A stretch of DNA of 64,000 nt from Solanum dulcamara (taxonomy: Eukaryota; Streptophyta; Magnoliopsida; Solanales; Solanaceae): positions 23,097,097 through 23,161,096 of the forward strand of contig NC_077242.1 of NCBI RefSeq assembly GCF_947179165.1, in the 5' to 3' direction. The translations under genes were made by a program, and so were the position numbers. A model generated the notes under the pieces. It saw nothing but the letters and a program-made list of their open reading frames with translations, was not told where the DNA came from and searched no databases. Below, in pieces: positions 13,301 through 24,309 of this stretch; positions within the stretch are counted from its first letter, which is position 1, and each line of letters starts with the position of its first letter.

Positions 13301-16300
13301 AAGGGATGATTAAGCCCTCTCACATTCCATGTCCCCGCAATCATGGAGGTTGAAAGAGTTCAGCAGGAGTAGTTCCTGTGGGCCTGGAAGTATCTTCAAC
13401 AGGTCCTGCTAGAGGAGTGAATCTATTACCTTGACTCACCGCTAAATTTGTGTGTGGGGCCATATCATGTGCATCATTTCCAGCAACTGTATTAGAGACT
13501 GCAGGAGCTACATCCTTGACTTGAGTAACTTCATCACCTGGTCGAGCATGCCACTCCTGAACAATTCTCCATCTTCTTCTACCTCTTCTCCTCCTTTTAG
13601 GAGGTTCTTTGAACTCCCCCTCGTCATTGTTCTGTTGAGCCTCCTCTTCCCCTTCTTTATTCTTCAACCAGCAATCCTCAGTATTGTGCCCAAACCTGAA
13701 GCAGTCATTGCAAAACTTTGGTCTCCAATCATAATCCACAGTTTGCTGAGTAGTACCAAAAGGAGTCTCAATTTCAAGGATTCAATCAGGGGATGAGATA
13801 TGTCTACCTCCACCAATACCCGTGCATATGAAATTCGATTCATTTCAGCAGTATATTTATCAGTAAACAATGGTTTCCCAACTGCACTAGCCACTTTGCT
13901 CTAAGCTTCAGCCGACCAATACCCTACCAATAAGCGTGGGAAGTTTACCCACATTGGAATCGTTGTAATGGACTCCGTATCAAACTCAAAATCCACCACC
14001 CAAGGTTTCAGAATGAACGGCTTATTATATATATGTATATGGCCCTGCCTGAAGGACTTATGTTCTGTCCTCTAACGACTCAAATCGAAATACATAGTAT
14101 CCATCAGTGTGGTAAATAATTTGGGGCTTCTTCACAAAGTTCCACTCAGCAATCACATATTTCTCCATAGATTTCTCATACTGGAGTATCGCCTAGTACA
14201 TAGCCAATAATTGTTGTGGACCAATAATCATTAGTCGCCTTAATATCTTCATTAGTTTGCTTGACCACAATTTTCCCATCATGCTGGTGCGGAGGTTCAT
14301 AGCCCAGTTTAAGCCCTTTCCCCATAGCCCTGTTACAAGGTGATTTCACTAGCTCCTGAGCACCACTCTCTGGATCTAGCTTTGAACTCGTAGCAGCAGC
14401 ACCACTTGCTGGATCTAGCTTTGAACTCGTTGCAGCACTAATATCAGAGAACTGAAGGCGTCTAGGGAGGGTCGCCGTTTCAATAGCAGGTTTCTTTCCG
14501 CAATATTTCTCATCTCGTACACTGTTACATTCAACTTCAGTTTCATCCTCCAGTTCCTCCTTTTCATGAATAGGCCTAAATTGAGCTGGGAGGAAACTTC
14601 CAAAAAGTTAGGGGAGTAAGAGTCCGTCCTATTCCTGTCGCCGGCGTCACCATTGTTCCCGTTGGAGCTGCGGTATTCCGCTTCCTCGCCATTATCGGTG
14701 CACGTTAGCCTACCACGTCGTTCCTTTTCACAATTGAATCGAAGGTAGTTTCTGTAAAAGAATTTAACTTGGACTTCAATCAGTGACTTGAGAACTGGTT
14801 AAGGCCTTTACTTTTCAACCATTTGGATAAGCATGTTTCATTTATTTAAATTTTGTGAACTGTTTGTAACTTTTGTTAAAACGTAACATTGAATTGGTTT
14901 TTGTCTAGATCCTTCTCTGGCTGAAGTAGGTGCTGGATATTATTAGTAGAAGAAACTGTTTTCTAGACAAGACTCAGGGAAGAGACCAACTTTAACCAAG
15001 ATTTGTTTTGAACCAAATCTTGTTTTGATAAGTGTACATGAGATCCATGCCTTTTAAACTCAAATGCCAAAATTGTGCTATGTATTGACATGGAGTCAGT
15101 CTTTTTCAACCTCATCCAGGTAAAAGATTGTCAATATGCTACCTGAAGTCCGCAATCTATATTGATGGTATTTGGAACTGTGGTAGAACCTAGAAACATT
15201 AGAGATTGGTATTTGAAACTGTAAGATTATCAATTGCTTAGTGCTGCTGCTATTATCTCACTGCAGGCTTTGGATGAAAGGCCCAATGCTGTATTTAGAG
15301 CTCCCGTTGATGACACTCAGGTAGTTTCTTATCTTTTCTCTTGGTAAAGGGAGCTATTATTAGTAACATCAGATTTGCAAAGAGCCAAAGAAAATCTGAA
15401 TGCTGGAGCTTTTTCAATTTGTCAGGATCTGTTTGATGATTCTGAACCCACAGGCAGTAAGAATGAGATACTTGATGACCTGGCCTCTAGTACTTTGGAA
15501 GAAGTAATGGCACCGTCTCTCCTTGCTTTGAACTTGAAGTTTGATTCTGCCCCTCCAGATGAAAGGTAACTGGTTCTGGAAAGTATCTATGCTTGCAAAT
15601 CTAATCATATTTTACTGCAACCTAGGCTGGACAAGCTCCTATTTGCTCTTTTGCAAAGGATCATATGTCCACAAACAGAAAAGTCTATTTGATTGTTGTC
15701 ATTATTTTTTATGCTAAAACAAGTCGCCATCCTTATTGCAATTAACTCCAGAAAATAAAAATATTTCCCTTTAAAAAGTTCATCAGATGAGGAGGATAAT
15801 GACAAGGAGAATATTAGTCCATATACAAAAGAAGGTGGCGGTGGCGGCAGCAATTCTCCAAAGGGAGACCCTGTTAAAGCATTTGTTGATGATGAAGCAG
15901 AGGAAGAAGATGACAGTTATAATGACCTAATCCGGTTTGGTGATAATGAACCCGACGATGATGATGTTGATGATTCTGCTGAAGTCGATGATATTATTGC
16001 CACTGATTTCAAAGAAAAGCCAATTGATAATGAAAAACGGAATGAACTTCATCGAAAGTGGCTTGAGCAGCAGGATGCAGCTGGAACTGAGAATTTGCTG
16101 CAACGGTTAAAATGTGGTGTAGAACAAAAAGAGACGATGTCTGTTGATGATGAATTAGAAAGCGAAGAGTGTGAAGAAGAGGTCAATGGTATCACTGACA
16201 TGGATGCAGTACCTAAGAGTTCTACTCGGTTGAATTCAAAAAAAGCAAAGCAAATAATAGTCCAGATGTTTGTGGATAAAGATGATATATTCTTATCTGA

Positions 16301-18487
16301 TGAAGATGAGGAAACTGAAAAGAGGGTTGTCAAGCAGCGCATGCTTTATAACTCTGTGAGTTTGCAATGTTAGAATTGACACAATCGACACCATTGACAC
16401 ATCACATTAACCTTTTGTGTTATATTCTGTGCTTTAACAAACATTTTCTTTCATTTTGTTTGATAACTTACTCAGCTTTACTAAATATGAACAGGAGCTT
16501 ACAACTGTAGCGTCACCTATTGAGGATGAAAGTTCCAGTGAGATATTTGGACTTATAAAGAAGCTTAATACTGTGCCGGATAAGAGAAAACCAAAAGCAT
16601 CCTGTAGGTGCTATCCCAACATTTATAAATACTTGTTTATTATTTAAAGAATGGTGAAGTACTTGTTAATTATGTTTTCATTGTCAGCATTATTACCTTA
16701 CCTTTCATTGGTGTCGCAACTTTGCAGCGTTCTTTGATACAGTGCTAGGGGATCCAAAGAAGAAAAGCTCTTTGAAGGTAAAATTTGTCTTAGTAGGTGT
16801 TTGGATTGGCTTATTTCAAGTACATTTTGGCTTTTAAGCTATTTTTTTTAGTTTTTGAGATGTTTGGAAAAGACGAAATGTGCTTTTAAGAACTTTCTTT
16901 TAGGCGGAAAAAGTACAAATAAGCTAAAAGCCAAAAGTTGGGTATTCTCAAGTTGACTTTTTAACTTTTAGCTTATAAGTTACTTAAAACCAAAGCCAAT
17001 CCAAACACCTCCTTAATTTACTTTTGTAACTAGGAACATGAAACTTAGGTTGGGTGTAATTTATCCATGCATAAAAATCTATCAAGAAACATTCACCTTA
17101 AACTTTTAGATCACATTTGATTGGAGTCTACTCTATTTTAAGATACTAGCTTGTTTTTGTATCCATTTACTGATTTGGGATTGGAGAAGTGACTAACTAT
17201 GGATCTGAATGTCATTCTATACTTACCAGATAATAGCACATTAGCATGTTGGTGCAGCAGTATCTGGGGAATATATTTTCATTTATTTTGCATGTCCTAT
17301 CACAAGTACCATTTGGTACACTAAGGCCTTGCAATCGGGCACCATTTTTCTTCCCCCAGTTATATTCAAGTTCTATGGTCCAACTATTGCATAGCTCTTT
17401 CTTTTTCTTTTTCCTCATTATTTCTTTTCTCTTTTCCTTGTTTAGATATTGTATGACTAATACTTTGTATACATCTGCTGACCGTTTTACTCTGTAGTCC
17501 TCTTTTCTTGGACGAGTTACAGATCATCTTCCATCATCCTATAAACAAAGTTCAACCGTAGTTCGTTCTTTCATCTTTGGACGGGATGACAGCAATAGCC
17601 GAAGCTCAATGTCAATGTCAGAGGATTCCTCAGATAAGGTAAATCTTCATGAAAGCTTCAAATTTGTGCATCTGATGTTTTGCCGTCACCCATAATGTAA
17701 CTATTTTGTAGTTTTGCGATGCTTCTAACTAAGATATGTTTTTGATTTCATGGTTGGACTCTTGATCTTTTTGATTTCTTTTTATTTTCATCAAATGAGA
17801 CCTGACTTACCTGTTGTTCTGCTGCTCATGTTCCTCCATTGTTACTATTCATATTAGATAAGCCCCTCCCTTCTACCCATCTCTCTGCTCGTCGACCACT
17901 ATCGTCATATAGTTCAACTCTAGCATATGCTACATTTTCCATGTCTGTATACAGTGTGAATCTTGGTAGATCACAATTTCCAGAGGTATAAGTATGCCTA
18001 TCAGGAGGATATTTGACTTTTCTCCTAGTAAGAAGTAGAAAGTCCCCAGAAGTTAAGAGACAAGATATGCAGAAAAGGCTAGCATTAATTGATAATGCAT
18101 ATTTAGTAATCTAAATAACCTAATACTATAAGAAATCATGGCTTGTTCTTCACTTGCTTTTGTGTGGTTCTTATCCATTGAATACTATAAAATTGATGTT
18201 GGTTTGTAGACATTCAACGATCTTACTCATGTTCGTTTCAGGTGGTGAAAGAAAACCTTCCAAACAGGAATAGTACAACTAAGTTTGGAAGCTTCCAAGC
18301 CAAATCAAGCAGTCAAGATAAAAATGCTGCTGCAGGAACATCAGCAGCTGCTCCCTTATTTGAGATATTAAATCGATCTTCAGCACCATCTAATGTCTGT
18401 TCTCGAGATGTTTTGCTTGACCTTCCTAAACCTCTCCTTGCTGATCTTAGAGTTTCAAAGAGGTCCAAGGAACAAGAGAAAATATAG
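7346..18487 (+). CDS. Claspin/Mrc1-like replication-checkpoint protein, 11 exons, predicted 807 aa
   Basis: Exons by splice-site reading: 7346-8050, 8221-8275, 8645-8744, 8847-9093, 15267-15320, 15426-15565, 15779-16355, 16495-16603, 16728-16777, 17498-17638, 18242-18487. All introns are GT-AG, phases match, and the total is 2424 nt. Claspin/Mrc1 bridges the replisome and the ATR-type checkpoint in the nucleus. Support: LHVDTQRLLRES (residues 244-255) resembles a conserved claspin block. The acidic AFVDDEAEEEDD stretch (468-479) and following KWLEQQ region resemble the Mrc1-like domain. VRSFIFGRDD (701-710) resembles the conserved C-terminal block. A basic run (about 206-212) may be a nuclear signal. 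Exon 1 has an internal duplication (SADSTGPVSSQ and SADSTELVSPQ). The exon 3 donor (AAA|GTCTGT) and exon 4 acceptor are the least certain junctions. Family call rests on recalled motifs, not on a search. Confidence 0.72.
8297..8559. mobile_element. Stowaway-like MITE in intron 2
   Basis: The ends TACTTCCTCTGTCCCAATTT and, inverted, TACTCCATCTATCACAATTT match the CTCCCTCCGTCCC-type termini of Stowaway elements, with TA at each border. The body is about 260 bp, AT-rich and non-coding. It lies wholly inside intron 2 of the claspin-like gene. Confidence 0.65.
9214..9335 (+). mobile_element. 122-bp RTE-LINE 3' tail (or SINE sharing it) with perfect 18-bp target duplication
   Basis: The sequence from GAGCCGAGGGTCT through TCTGCGTACTCTTTACCC to a (GTT)n end matches the 3' end of the RTE LINE at 53681-53787. 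It is flanked by perfect direct repeats TAGTCTATTCTAGTAAAG at 9196-9213 and 9336-9353. It sits in the 3' region of the L1 LINE, so it inserted after it. It is either an extremely 5'-truncated RTE copy or a SINE with a borrowed tail. Its match to the RTE tail favours the former. Confidence 0.8.
9420..13344 (-). pseudogene. L1 ORF2 (endonuclease, reverse transcriptase, zf-RVT), broken
   Basis: The start MIAGTWNVRGLN at 13344 is the typical N-terminus of the L1 apurinic-type endonuclease. The endonuclease continues (GDFNNVL, SDHSP) to about 12657 with a frameshift near 12800. The RT lies at 12178-11117 with the FADDLLMF catalytic motif (FADD codons at 11272-11261) and RQGDPMSP. The thumb/C-terminal part continues at 11018-10638, and the zf-RVT region at 10466-9420 is triplicated. 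Frameshifts near 12640, 12175, 11060 and 10500 break the frame. The start codon overlaps the ORF1 stop as ATGA. Confidence 0.85.
9607..10383 (-). repeat. Three in-frame 264-bp copies of the zf-RVT domain
   Basis: Units begin at 9607, 9871 and 10135, exactly 264 bp (88 codons) apart. Each encodes the CIFCNQEE...HLFFNC zinc-binding domain found at the C-terminus of plant L1 ORF2. The copies differ at only a few positions and keep one open frame across 348 residues. Most L1 ORF2 proteins have a single copy. Unequal exchange, replication slippage or an assembly artefact could all explain it. Confidence 0.85.
13341..14692 (-). pseudogene. L1 ORF1 (gag-like, zinc knuckle), broken
   Basis: The likely start is the ATG at 14692 (MARKRN). 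The ORF is interrupted by stops within about 150 bp and further along. Near its end at about 13715-13670 it carries the zinc knuckle CNDCFRFGHNTEDC (CX2CX4HX4C). A basic patch follows, and it ends at TGA 13343-13341, overlapping the ORF2 ATG by the shared ATGA. It is an RNA-binding protein of the LINE particle in intact relatives. Confidence 0.75.
16793..17012. mobile_element. Tourist-like MITE in intron 9 (220 bp, TTA duplication)
   Basis: The inverted ends GTAGGTGTTTGGATTGGCTT and AAGCCAATCCAAACACCTCC agree at nearly every position (the right end lacks one base of spacing to a second 'aaaacc' copy). TTA flanks each end (16790-16792 and 17013-17015), as in PIF/Harbinger-derived Tourist elements. 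It has no coding potential and lies wholly within intron 9. Confidence 0.75.
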
Positions 18488-19598
18488 TTCCCTAGATAGT
18501 GGATTTTTTGTGTTTTTCCTTTTATCTTCTCTTTCTCCAGAAATAATGGAAGAGTGTAAGTGATCTGAAAACAGTGGGGAGGGAGTGCCAGTAAAAGACA
18601 ATTTTTTTTTTAATTATTATTTTGTGTGAATGATGCCTATTTGAGATGCTCCCATCTTGTTTTCCTTTATTAGGGTTGCTTATCTTATTCTTTCTAGTCC
18701 AGCACTAAAATTGTAATTTTTCAAAGCCAAAATTTACCGGACATTCCAATTGCTGCATTTTAAAAATAATAATTTTAAAATAATTTTAGAGATCTCTTTT
18801 AAGTTTAATTCTATAACACTCATTTCTCATATGGTTTATTATATTACAAATACTTTTCTTTAATTTTTTTGTAATCATTTTTTAAATCCTATTTAAAATA
18901 AATATAAATTAATTGTGATTTGACATTTTTTTCTTTATATTAATTTCGTCATATTATTAAACAATAACTTATTTAATAAATACTTTAAAAATAAATCAAC
19001 ACAAATAGATTGGTACTATTATATATTATATATAGATGCATATGTTGTTTTTTACGAAACAAAAATTAAAGGTCTTTACAAAGTAAAGTAAACTAATTTA
19101 CAGGTGATTTTATTTATGGTAATTCATCATTTTCACCAAGAAGAATGGAAAAAGTTCAACAGGAACGTGGAACTTTAAAGTTTGCAGAGAAGAGGACTTT
19201 CGGTTCTTAAGGATAAAAATGATATTTATTAAGGGAAAAGGATCCAATTTTCATTTATTAGTTGATTTTACCCTTACCGTTAAGTTCAAATTATTTATAT
19301 CCCTACCATTAATAATCTTTTCATTCGTATCCCTGCATTGAGGGAAATTCCCAAATCAACTAAAATTAATTTGATTTCTTTTTAAATGACCTATTCCTAT
19401 TTTAAATCCTAATCTAACCAGCACCCAACCCAACTACAAGTAACCAAAACAATATATACTCCTCCCATCTCACCTAAATTAACTACTAATCCCACAAATT
19501 CAAATCAATCTCCAAGAACCCCCAAAATAATAAAATCTGAGGGATTAGTGACATTTGGTAGAACACTGAAATCTAATGTTACCCAATAGTTTTTTTAG
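18488..19598. other. 3' UTR of the claspin-like gene, then AT-rich spacer
   Basis: About 250 bp after the stop codon remain transcript-like (U-rich, gene-like composition). The exact poly(A) site cannot be set. From about 18730 the sequence is AT-rich intergenic DNA with no recognisable gene or repeat boundary. Confidence 0.4.
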
Positions 19599-19885
19599 AA
19601 GATTTGAGAGTTTCAGATAAAAGGATATTTGATCCTCAAGATAAGTCTTTTCTGTTTTGGAATAGGCTATTGGTCTATCATGTATTTTTGCATTATCTAT
19701 TGATCCTCTATTTCTCTACCTTCCTGTTTTTAAGATTGAAGGGAAGTGTCTCCACATAGAGGAAAGTTTAGCAATCATAGTAAGTTGGATGCGGACATCA
19801 ATTGATTTCTTTTATCTTATCCGTTCTCCAATTTCGAAAAACTTTTATTGCTCCATCTTCCTGTGTTTTTGGGCGAGACGAACTT
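19599..19885 (+). pseudogene. Fragment of a cyclic-nucleotide-gated channel (CNGC) exon
   Basis: Reading across two frameshifts gives recognisable plant CNGC segments. They are RFESFR and IFDPQDKSFLFWNRLL (N-terminus to S1 start), LSIDPLFLYLPVFKIEGKC (S1 and loop), LAIIVSWMRTSIDFFYLI (S2), and VLQFRKTFIAPSSCVFGRDE (the conserved post-S2 block). A splice donor, CTT|GTAAGT, still follows at 19886. CNGCs are plasma-membrane cation channels gated by cyclic nucleotides and calmodulin. No further exons are visible before the LTR at 20131, so this is a decayed remnant of a once-adjacent or transposed gene. The 111-codon ORF over it is in the wrong frame. Confidence 0.75.
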
Positions 19886-20130
19886 GTAAGTCTTTCCATC
19901 CACCTTTCTCTTATATGTATGTGGGGTTTTTTGCTAAAACTTCTGTCTTGACTCTTGCCATTGTTGTGTTGGGTATTCGTTTCTTGTTCCTAATTTGGGA
20001 TTTTGAGAATGTATTTCAATTGAATTTTTGGGATGCTGGAATTGAGAGAAGCATCGACATCAATTCCTTTGGTACCAATGAGATCAATGATGTTAAAAGT
20101 CAAGAATCTGAATCAACAAGCTGATGAATC

Positions 20131-20375
20131 TGTTGTGATATGAAGGTGAAGTTAGAGGTTGTTGAAAAGTAGTTAATGGTAGAGTAGTACTTTGTTCTAG
20201 TTAGTTATAACAAACTCTTAAGTTGTTAGTTGAGAGTAAGTTACTAGATCAATACAAAATCTATAAATAACATCTCTACTCAATGTATAATTCACTTCTT
20301 AAGCTCAATCAATGAAAAATGTCACAAGTTAAATCTCCATTTCTGTTTCTCGTATTTTATTTCATGTATCAGAGC
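20131..20375 (+). mobile_element. Short LTR with adjacent primer-binding site
   Basis: TGTTGTGATATG... begins at 20131 and the segment ends ...TTTATTTCA at 20364. TGTATCAGAGC (20365-20375) follows at once, a near match to the initiator-Met tRNA primer site TGGTATCAGAGC. The TATAAATAAC and poly(A)-like sequences inside fit a short Copia or TRIM LTR of about 234 bp. Only about 30 bp of internal region remain before the next element starts at 20406, so it was either split by that insertion or truncated. Confidence 0.6.
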
Positions 20376-20405
20376 TTCACTTCATAGTCAGTACTGTGAA
20401 AAGTC

Positions 20406-23362
20406 TGTTTTGACGGAAAAAGACTAGTTTAAAATTGATTTAGGACCTAATTTAAAAAGAAAGGAGTCGCCACTTAATTTTTAAAGGAAAATCAAAAAAT
20501 CTTTTTAATTTAATTTTAAAAAGACTAAAACAAAAAAAATCTTTTCAAAATCCAAAGAATGGGTACGAGGTTCTCATTTCCATTTTAAGAAGATTTTACG
20601 CACTTGAAATGTCCGCTAACATGCAGTTATCCAATGATTTGAAAACTTTATGACTAACTTTTGGGAAAATAATTTAAAATAAAGAAAAAGTGTTTTGAGT
20701 TAATTGAAAAAATGGGAGTTAACTTGGAAGATTGAAAATTATTGAAAAAAATGAGACAAACTTAGCCAAAATGATTGACTGAGTAAAAATCATTTAATAA
20801 AACCATTAAGTTATCCAAAATAAAATTAGTTCATCTTTAAGGAGATCTAACATGCAGTTATCCAATGATTTGAAAACTTTATGACTAACTTTTGGGAAAA
20901 TAATTTAAAATAAAGAAAAAGTGTTTTGAGTTAATTGAAAAATGGGAGTTAACTTGGAAGATTGAAAATTATTGGAAAAAATGAGATAAACTTAGCCAAA
21001 ATGATTGACTGAGTAAAAATCATTTAATAAAACTATTAAGTTATCCAAAATAAAATTAGTTCATCTTTAAGGAGATCTAATTAGATTAAACCAAAGTTAA
21101 AGATAGAATCTAACAAATAACAATTAAACAAGTAAGAAATAAATATCTAAATTTAACAAATGTCCAAAGTGGACTATTTTGGGCCCAAAATCAGGTTCTG
21201 TTCTCCTGGAATGACTTTTGGGCCTTTCTGCTGCTTTAATTTGGGATTTGGCCCATTTTTGTCTCTGTATCACTATGTATACAACCACTATATATCATGT
21301 ACACTACTGTATATCCGATATATATTGAAGTATACAGCTCAATTCTCGCTCCCGAAACCTGTAATTTAGCTTTCTTTGCATACATATCAGCTTCATTTTC
21401 TATCATATGAGCGATGAGTTAGGGGATAACTTGATGAAAGAGGATTTGTTGGCTCCGAAGCACAACAGGAGTGCAAGAGATGATAAGAAGTCAAGATTGG
21501 ACTCAATCGATGTGACATGAAAAATTAAAAATGATAAGGATTAGAGGAAGCACATAATGACGCATCATTAGCAATAAATTAGATACTACTTATGCAAATA
21601 TCATTACAAGACAAAACAAGAAAAATAAATAAATAAAACTTAGAACTGCACATTAAAGAAAACAAATACACATGTTGAGTTCATGTCAAACTAGCAAACA
21701 AAAGACGTCAAGCCCCCAAAATAATAATTAATAAAAAAAAAATTAAAAGAAGAAGCTATTGAATCAAACTAAACAGATAGCATGGTAATGCTTAAAATAT
21801 TTTCCAATTAAAATTATCTTGGAGAAAGAACAACATGTAATCTGGTTTAATAGTATCACTCATTTTACAAAACTATGGGCTCAAAATTATGGACATAAAA
21901 TCATAAGCTAATTAAATATCTGAGTAATTTAATAGTTGTCTGTGTTTCAATCTATTCCTAAATTGTGCTAAAAATATTAAAATGAATATGAACAAATATA
22001 ACAAATAGCATACACTCAAGTAATAATTTTTTCAATCTAAGAAATTATTTCCTTAAATTAAGATACAATTGTTTCAATTAAAGATTGAAATGAAAATTAT
22101 GGAATAATGAACAGAATCTAAAATGTAAGAAAATTAAAGCGACTAAAAAATAAAAGAAGGAGAAATTACCTTCTTCAAAGAAGCAAACTTGGGACTCGAA
22201 TAGGTCAACAATGAATCTTCCTCACCACGATTCCGATTCGAGAAGCAAAAAACAATCAACAAAATTTCAACAATAGACTAGTTTTTTTGAAATTTAGGAA
22301 TTTAGAGAGTTCTCTATTTCTTGAGTGAATATCGTGATTCTTCCCCCATGATCAACCCCCTTAAAACAGCGAATAGATAGATTATTTATAGGGGAAAATT
22401 AGGTTGAGATTCGAGAAAAATGGGATGAAATTTGAGATAGAATTTAGAGATTTTTCAAATTTTGAAATTCAAATTGCTCTCCGCGAATCATGACGTCAAT
22501 CACACGTAGAAGAACGAGGGTAACAGATTAGGTAAGGAATTGTTCATTTTATGTATCTTTTTTTGCAATATTTTTCTTGTTTAGGTGAAGAAGATGAAAG
22601 GATCTTGAAAAGAAAGAATGGGGTTGGTGACAGTAATTATGAGTTTTGTGGTGTGAAAAGGGGAAAAGAAAAATGGTGGGGTTGGTGGGAGTAATTATGA
22701 GTTTGGTGGGGTGAAAAGGAGAAAAAGAAAAGGGTGAGGTTTGTATGTTTCTAAATTATAAAAAAGGGGGAGGGGGGGGGGGGGGAATTTAGGTGGAATT
22801 GATGGTGGGTTGTGTTGTATTGAGAATTAAGGGAATTGGAGAATTGGGCTGGGACGAATTATGAGATTTTGGGCTCAATTTGATCCGAAGATGTGCCAAT
22901 TTTGGTCTTAAAGTAAAAAGGTGATCCATTTACAAGTAAAACTTAAAGGAACCAGTTCCTTTAGGGAATTTCATCGATGATTCGAATTCGATAAATATGA
23001 TACGAGATAAATTCAGATTAACTGATCAAACTTCTTAATTTAACAAAGTAAAATAATTATCAAATTATCGAAATAAAATATTAGTTACTCTTTAGCTATA
23101 ATTTAACTAGAAAAAGGAAGTAAATACATATTTGAGTTAAAATCCATTTTAAGATGATTTTTCAAATTACTATTAGAACCAATAATTATAAAAATATATA
23201 TTATACATATATAAATTTTATAGAAAAATGGCAAAATTTCCTTGAAAAAGATTTTAAAAGTAATTTTTGATTTTCAAAAAAAAATCACTATTTGAAATTG
23301 TTTAAGATCGAAGAAGCTTGAAAATTAATTTAATTGTGAAGGGCCAAAATTAGGTGTCAACA
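20406..23362 (-). repeat. 3' LTR of non-autonomous LTR family T, copy 1
   Basis: On the minus strand it opens TGTTGACACCTAATTTTGGC (at 23362) and closes ...TTTTTCCGTCAAAACA (at 20406), with TG...CA ends. The second copy at 56601-58456 has the same termini and the same internal landmarks: the AGTCGCCACTTAATTTT block, TACGAGGTTCT, CCGCTAAC and a GTATAC-rich patch. This copy is longer (2957 against 1856 bp), partly through a 231-bp duplication. It also contains a G14 run near 22772. Confidence 0.75.
20617..21078. repeat. 231-bp tandem duplication inside the LTR
   Basis: The block from TAACATGCAGTTATCC to AAGGAGATC occurs twice, at 20617-20847 and 20848-21078, with only a few differences. It is absent as a duplicate from the copy at 56601-58456. 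It is a local duplication after the two copies separated. Confidence 0.85.
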
Positions 23363-23488
23363 ACTGCGCCTCATTTGGTTTGGATCGATAAAAGAGATCC
23401 AAGGCAAAGGAACTTGACAAATCAAATTTTGTCCGTCCACTAATTTATCTCTGTAGAACAATGAATGATAAGGATTCTAAGAATTTAT

Positions 23489-23556
23489 GGCTGAACCCTG
23501 ATATTGAGTTTCCTATATATCTCATGTTACATGAAAACTCAGGTCACTTATAGTTC
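23489..23556 (-). other. Structured motif, copy a
   Basis: On the plus strand the anchors are CCTATATAT, CTCAGGTC and TATAGTTC. The outer stem is CTATA/TATAG, the inner hairpin TCATG-tta-CATGA. A weaker upstream hairpin is AACCC/GAGTT with one mismatch. Confidence 0.6.
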
Positions 23557-23689
23557 GAAATGCTTGATTTGGTGCACGAATTTGAAAAATATAAAAGCTA
23601 TCCCGATGTCGAATTATGGATAGAACAGAATGCTCTAGAATAAGATTGAGATTGATTGTTGAAGCACAATTGAGTTTTTAACATAGAGC

Positions 23690-23734
23690 ATGCCTACATA
23701 TCCCTAGATTTGGGAATCAGACTGCTTGTAGTTT
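23690..23734 (-). other. Structured motif, copy b
   Basis: Anchors GCCTACATAT, AATCAG and TGTAGTTT. The outer stem is CTACA/TGTAG and the inner hairpin CCC-tagattt-GGG. No clear upstream hairpin is seen. Confidence 0.6.
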
Positions 23735-24309
23735 GACTCAATAGATTGAAAAGGAAATCTCTTATGCGAAAATAACTTTTAGCTTAAGGATGAATGAAAA
23801 AATGATTTGAACGTGTATAAATGCGGGGCCCTTCACACCCATAGCTAAAAACTTACATGGATATAACTTTTAAAGTTCTCGGTGTATTGTCACTCGATTT
23901 GAAAGTTGCCTTTGGTGAGAGTTTGAAAATTTTATTGGATATGAAACAAAAACTTTTATGCCCCATGAAATACCCCCAAGTCTTATGATAGGAATGTGGT
24001 TTGATTGTGGTGGAAGTCGATCCTCAACTCCCTTCTAAAGAGTTTAATATTCCTCTTCAGACTATGTCCTAGTTTGCTGCTAAGAAAAATATTTCCACAT
24101 TGTGTTGTGTCCTTTTTGACGTAGTCCACATTCTTGTAGTGCAAACTCTGGAAAAATTTGTCAGTAGCAAATGAAACACAAAGAAAAATATAGTTTGTGC
24201 AAACCTGATTTAACACATCATACTGAAAGAGGTGACAATCCAATTTCAAGTATATTTCTCTTGAAGGAAATGGTGATCAAAAGTGAAGCATCAATTTGAA
24301 CATAATGTA

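Larger units (their letters stand above)
9103..14760 (-). mobile_element. L1-type LINE inserted antisense in intron 4
   Basis: ORF1 with a zinc knuckle and ORF2 with endonuclease, reverse transcriptase and a C-terminal zf-RVT domain lie in L1 order on the minus strand. The left (3') end may be the T8 run at 9103-9110, which would be a short poly(A) tail on the minus strand, directly after the exon 4 donor GTGAGT. The right boundary near 14760 is approximate, and no target duplication was found. The insertion makes intron 4 about 6.2 kb without changing the exon reading. Confidence 0.85.

Noticed and set aside
19789..20124. 111-codon ORF as a membrane protein gene
   Set aside because: It runs across the CNGC remnant in a shifted frame and beyond its splice donor; the channel similarity is in the other frame.
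22766..22786. G14 run as a functional G-quadruplex
   Set aside because: A single homopolymer in a decayed LTR, and prone to sequencing error.
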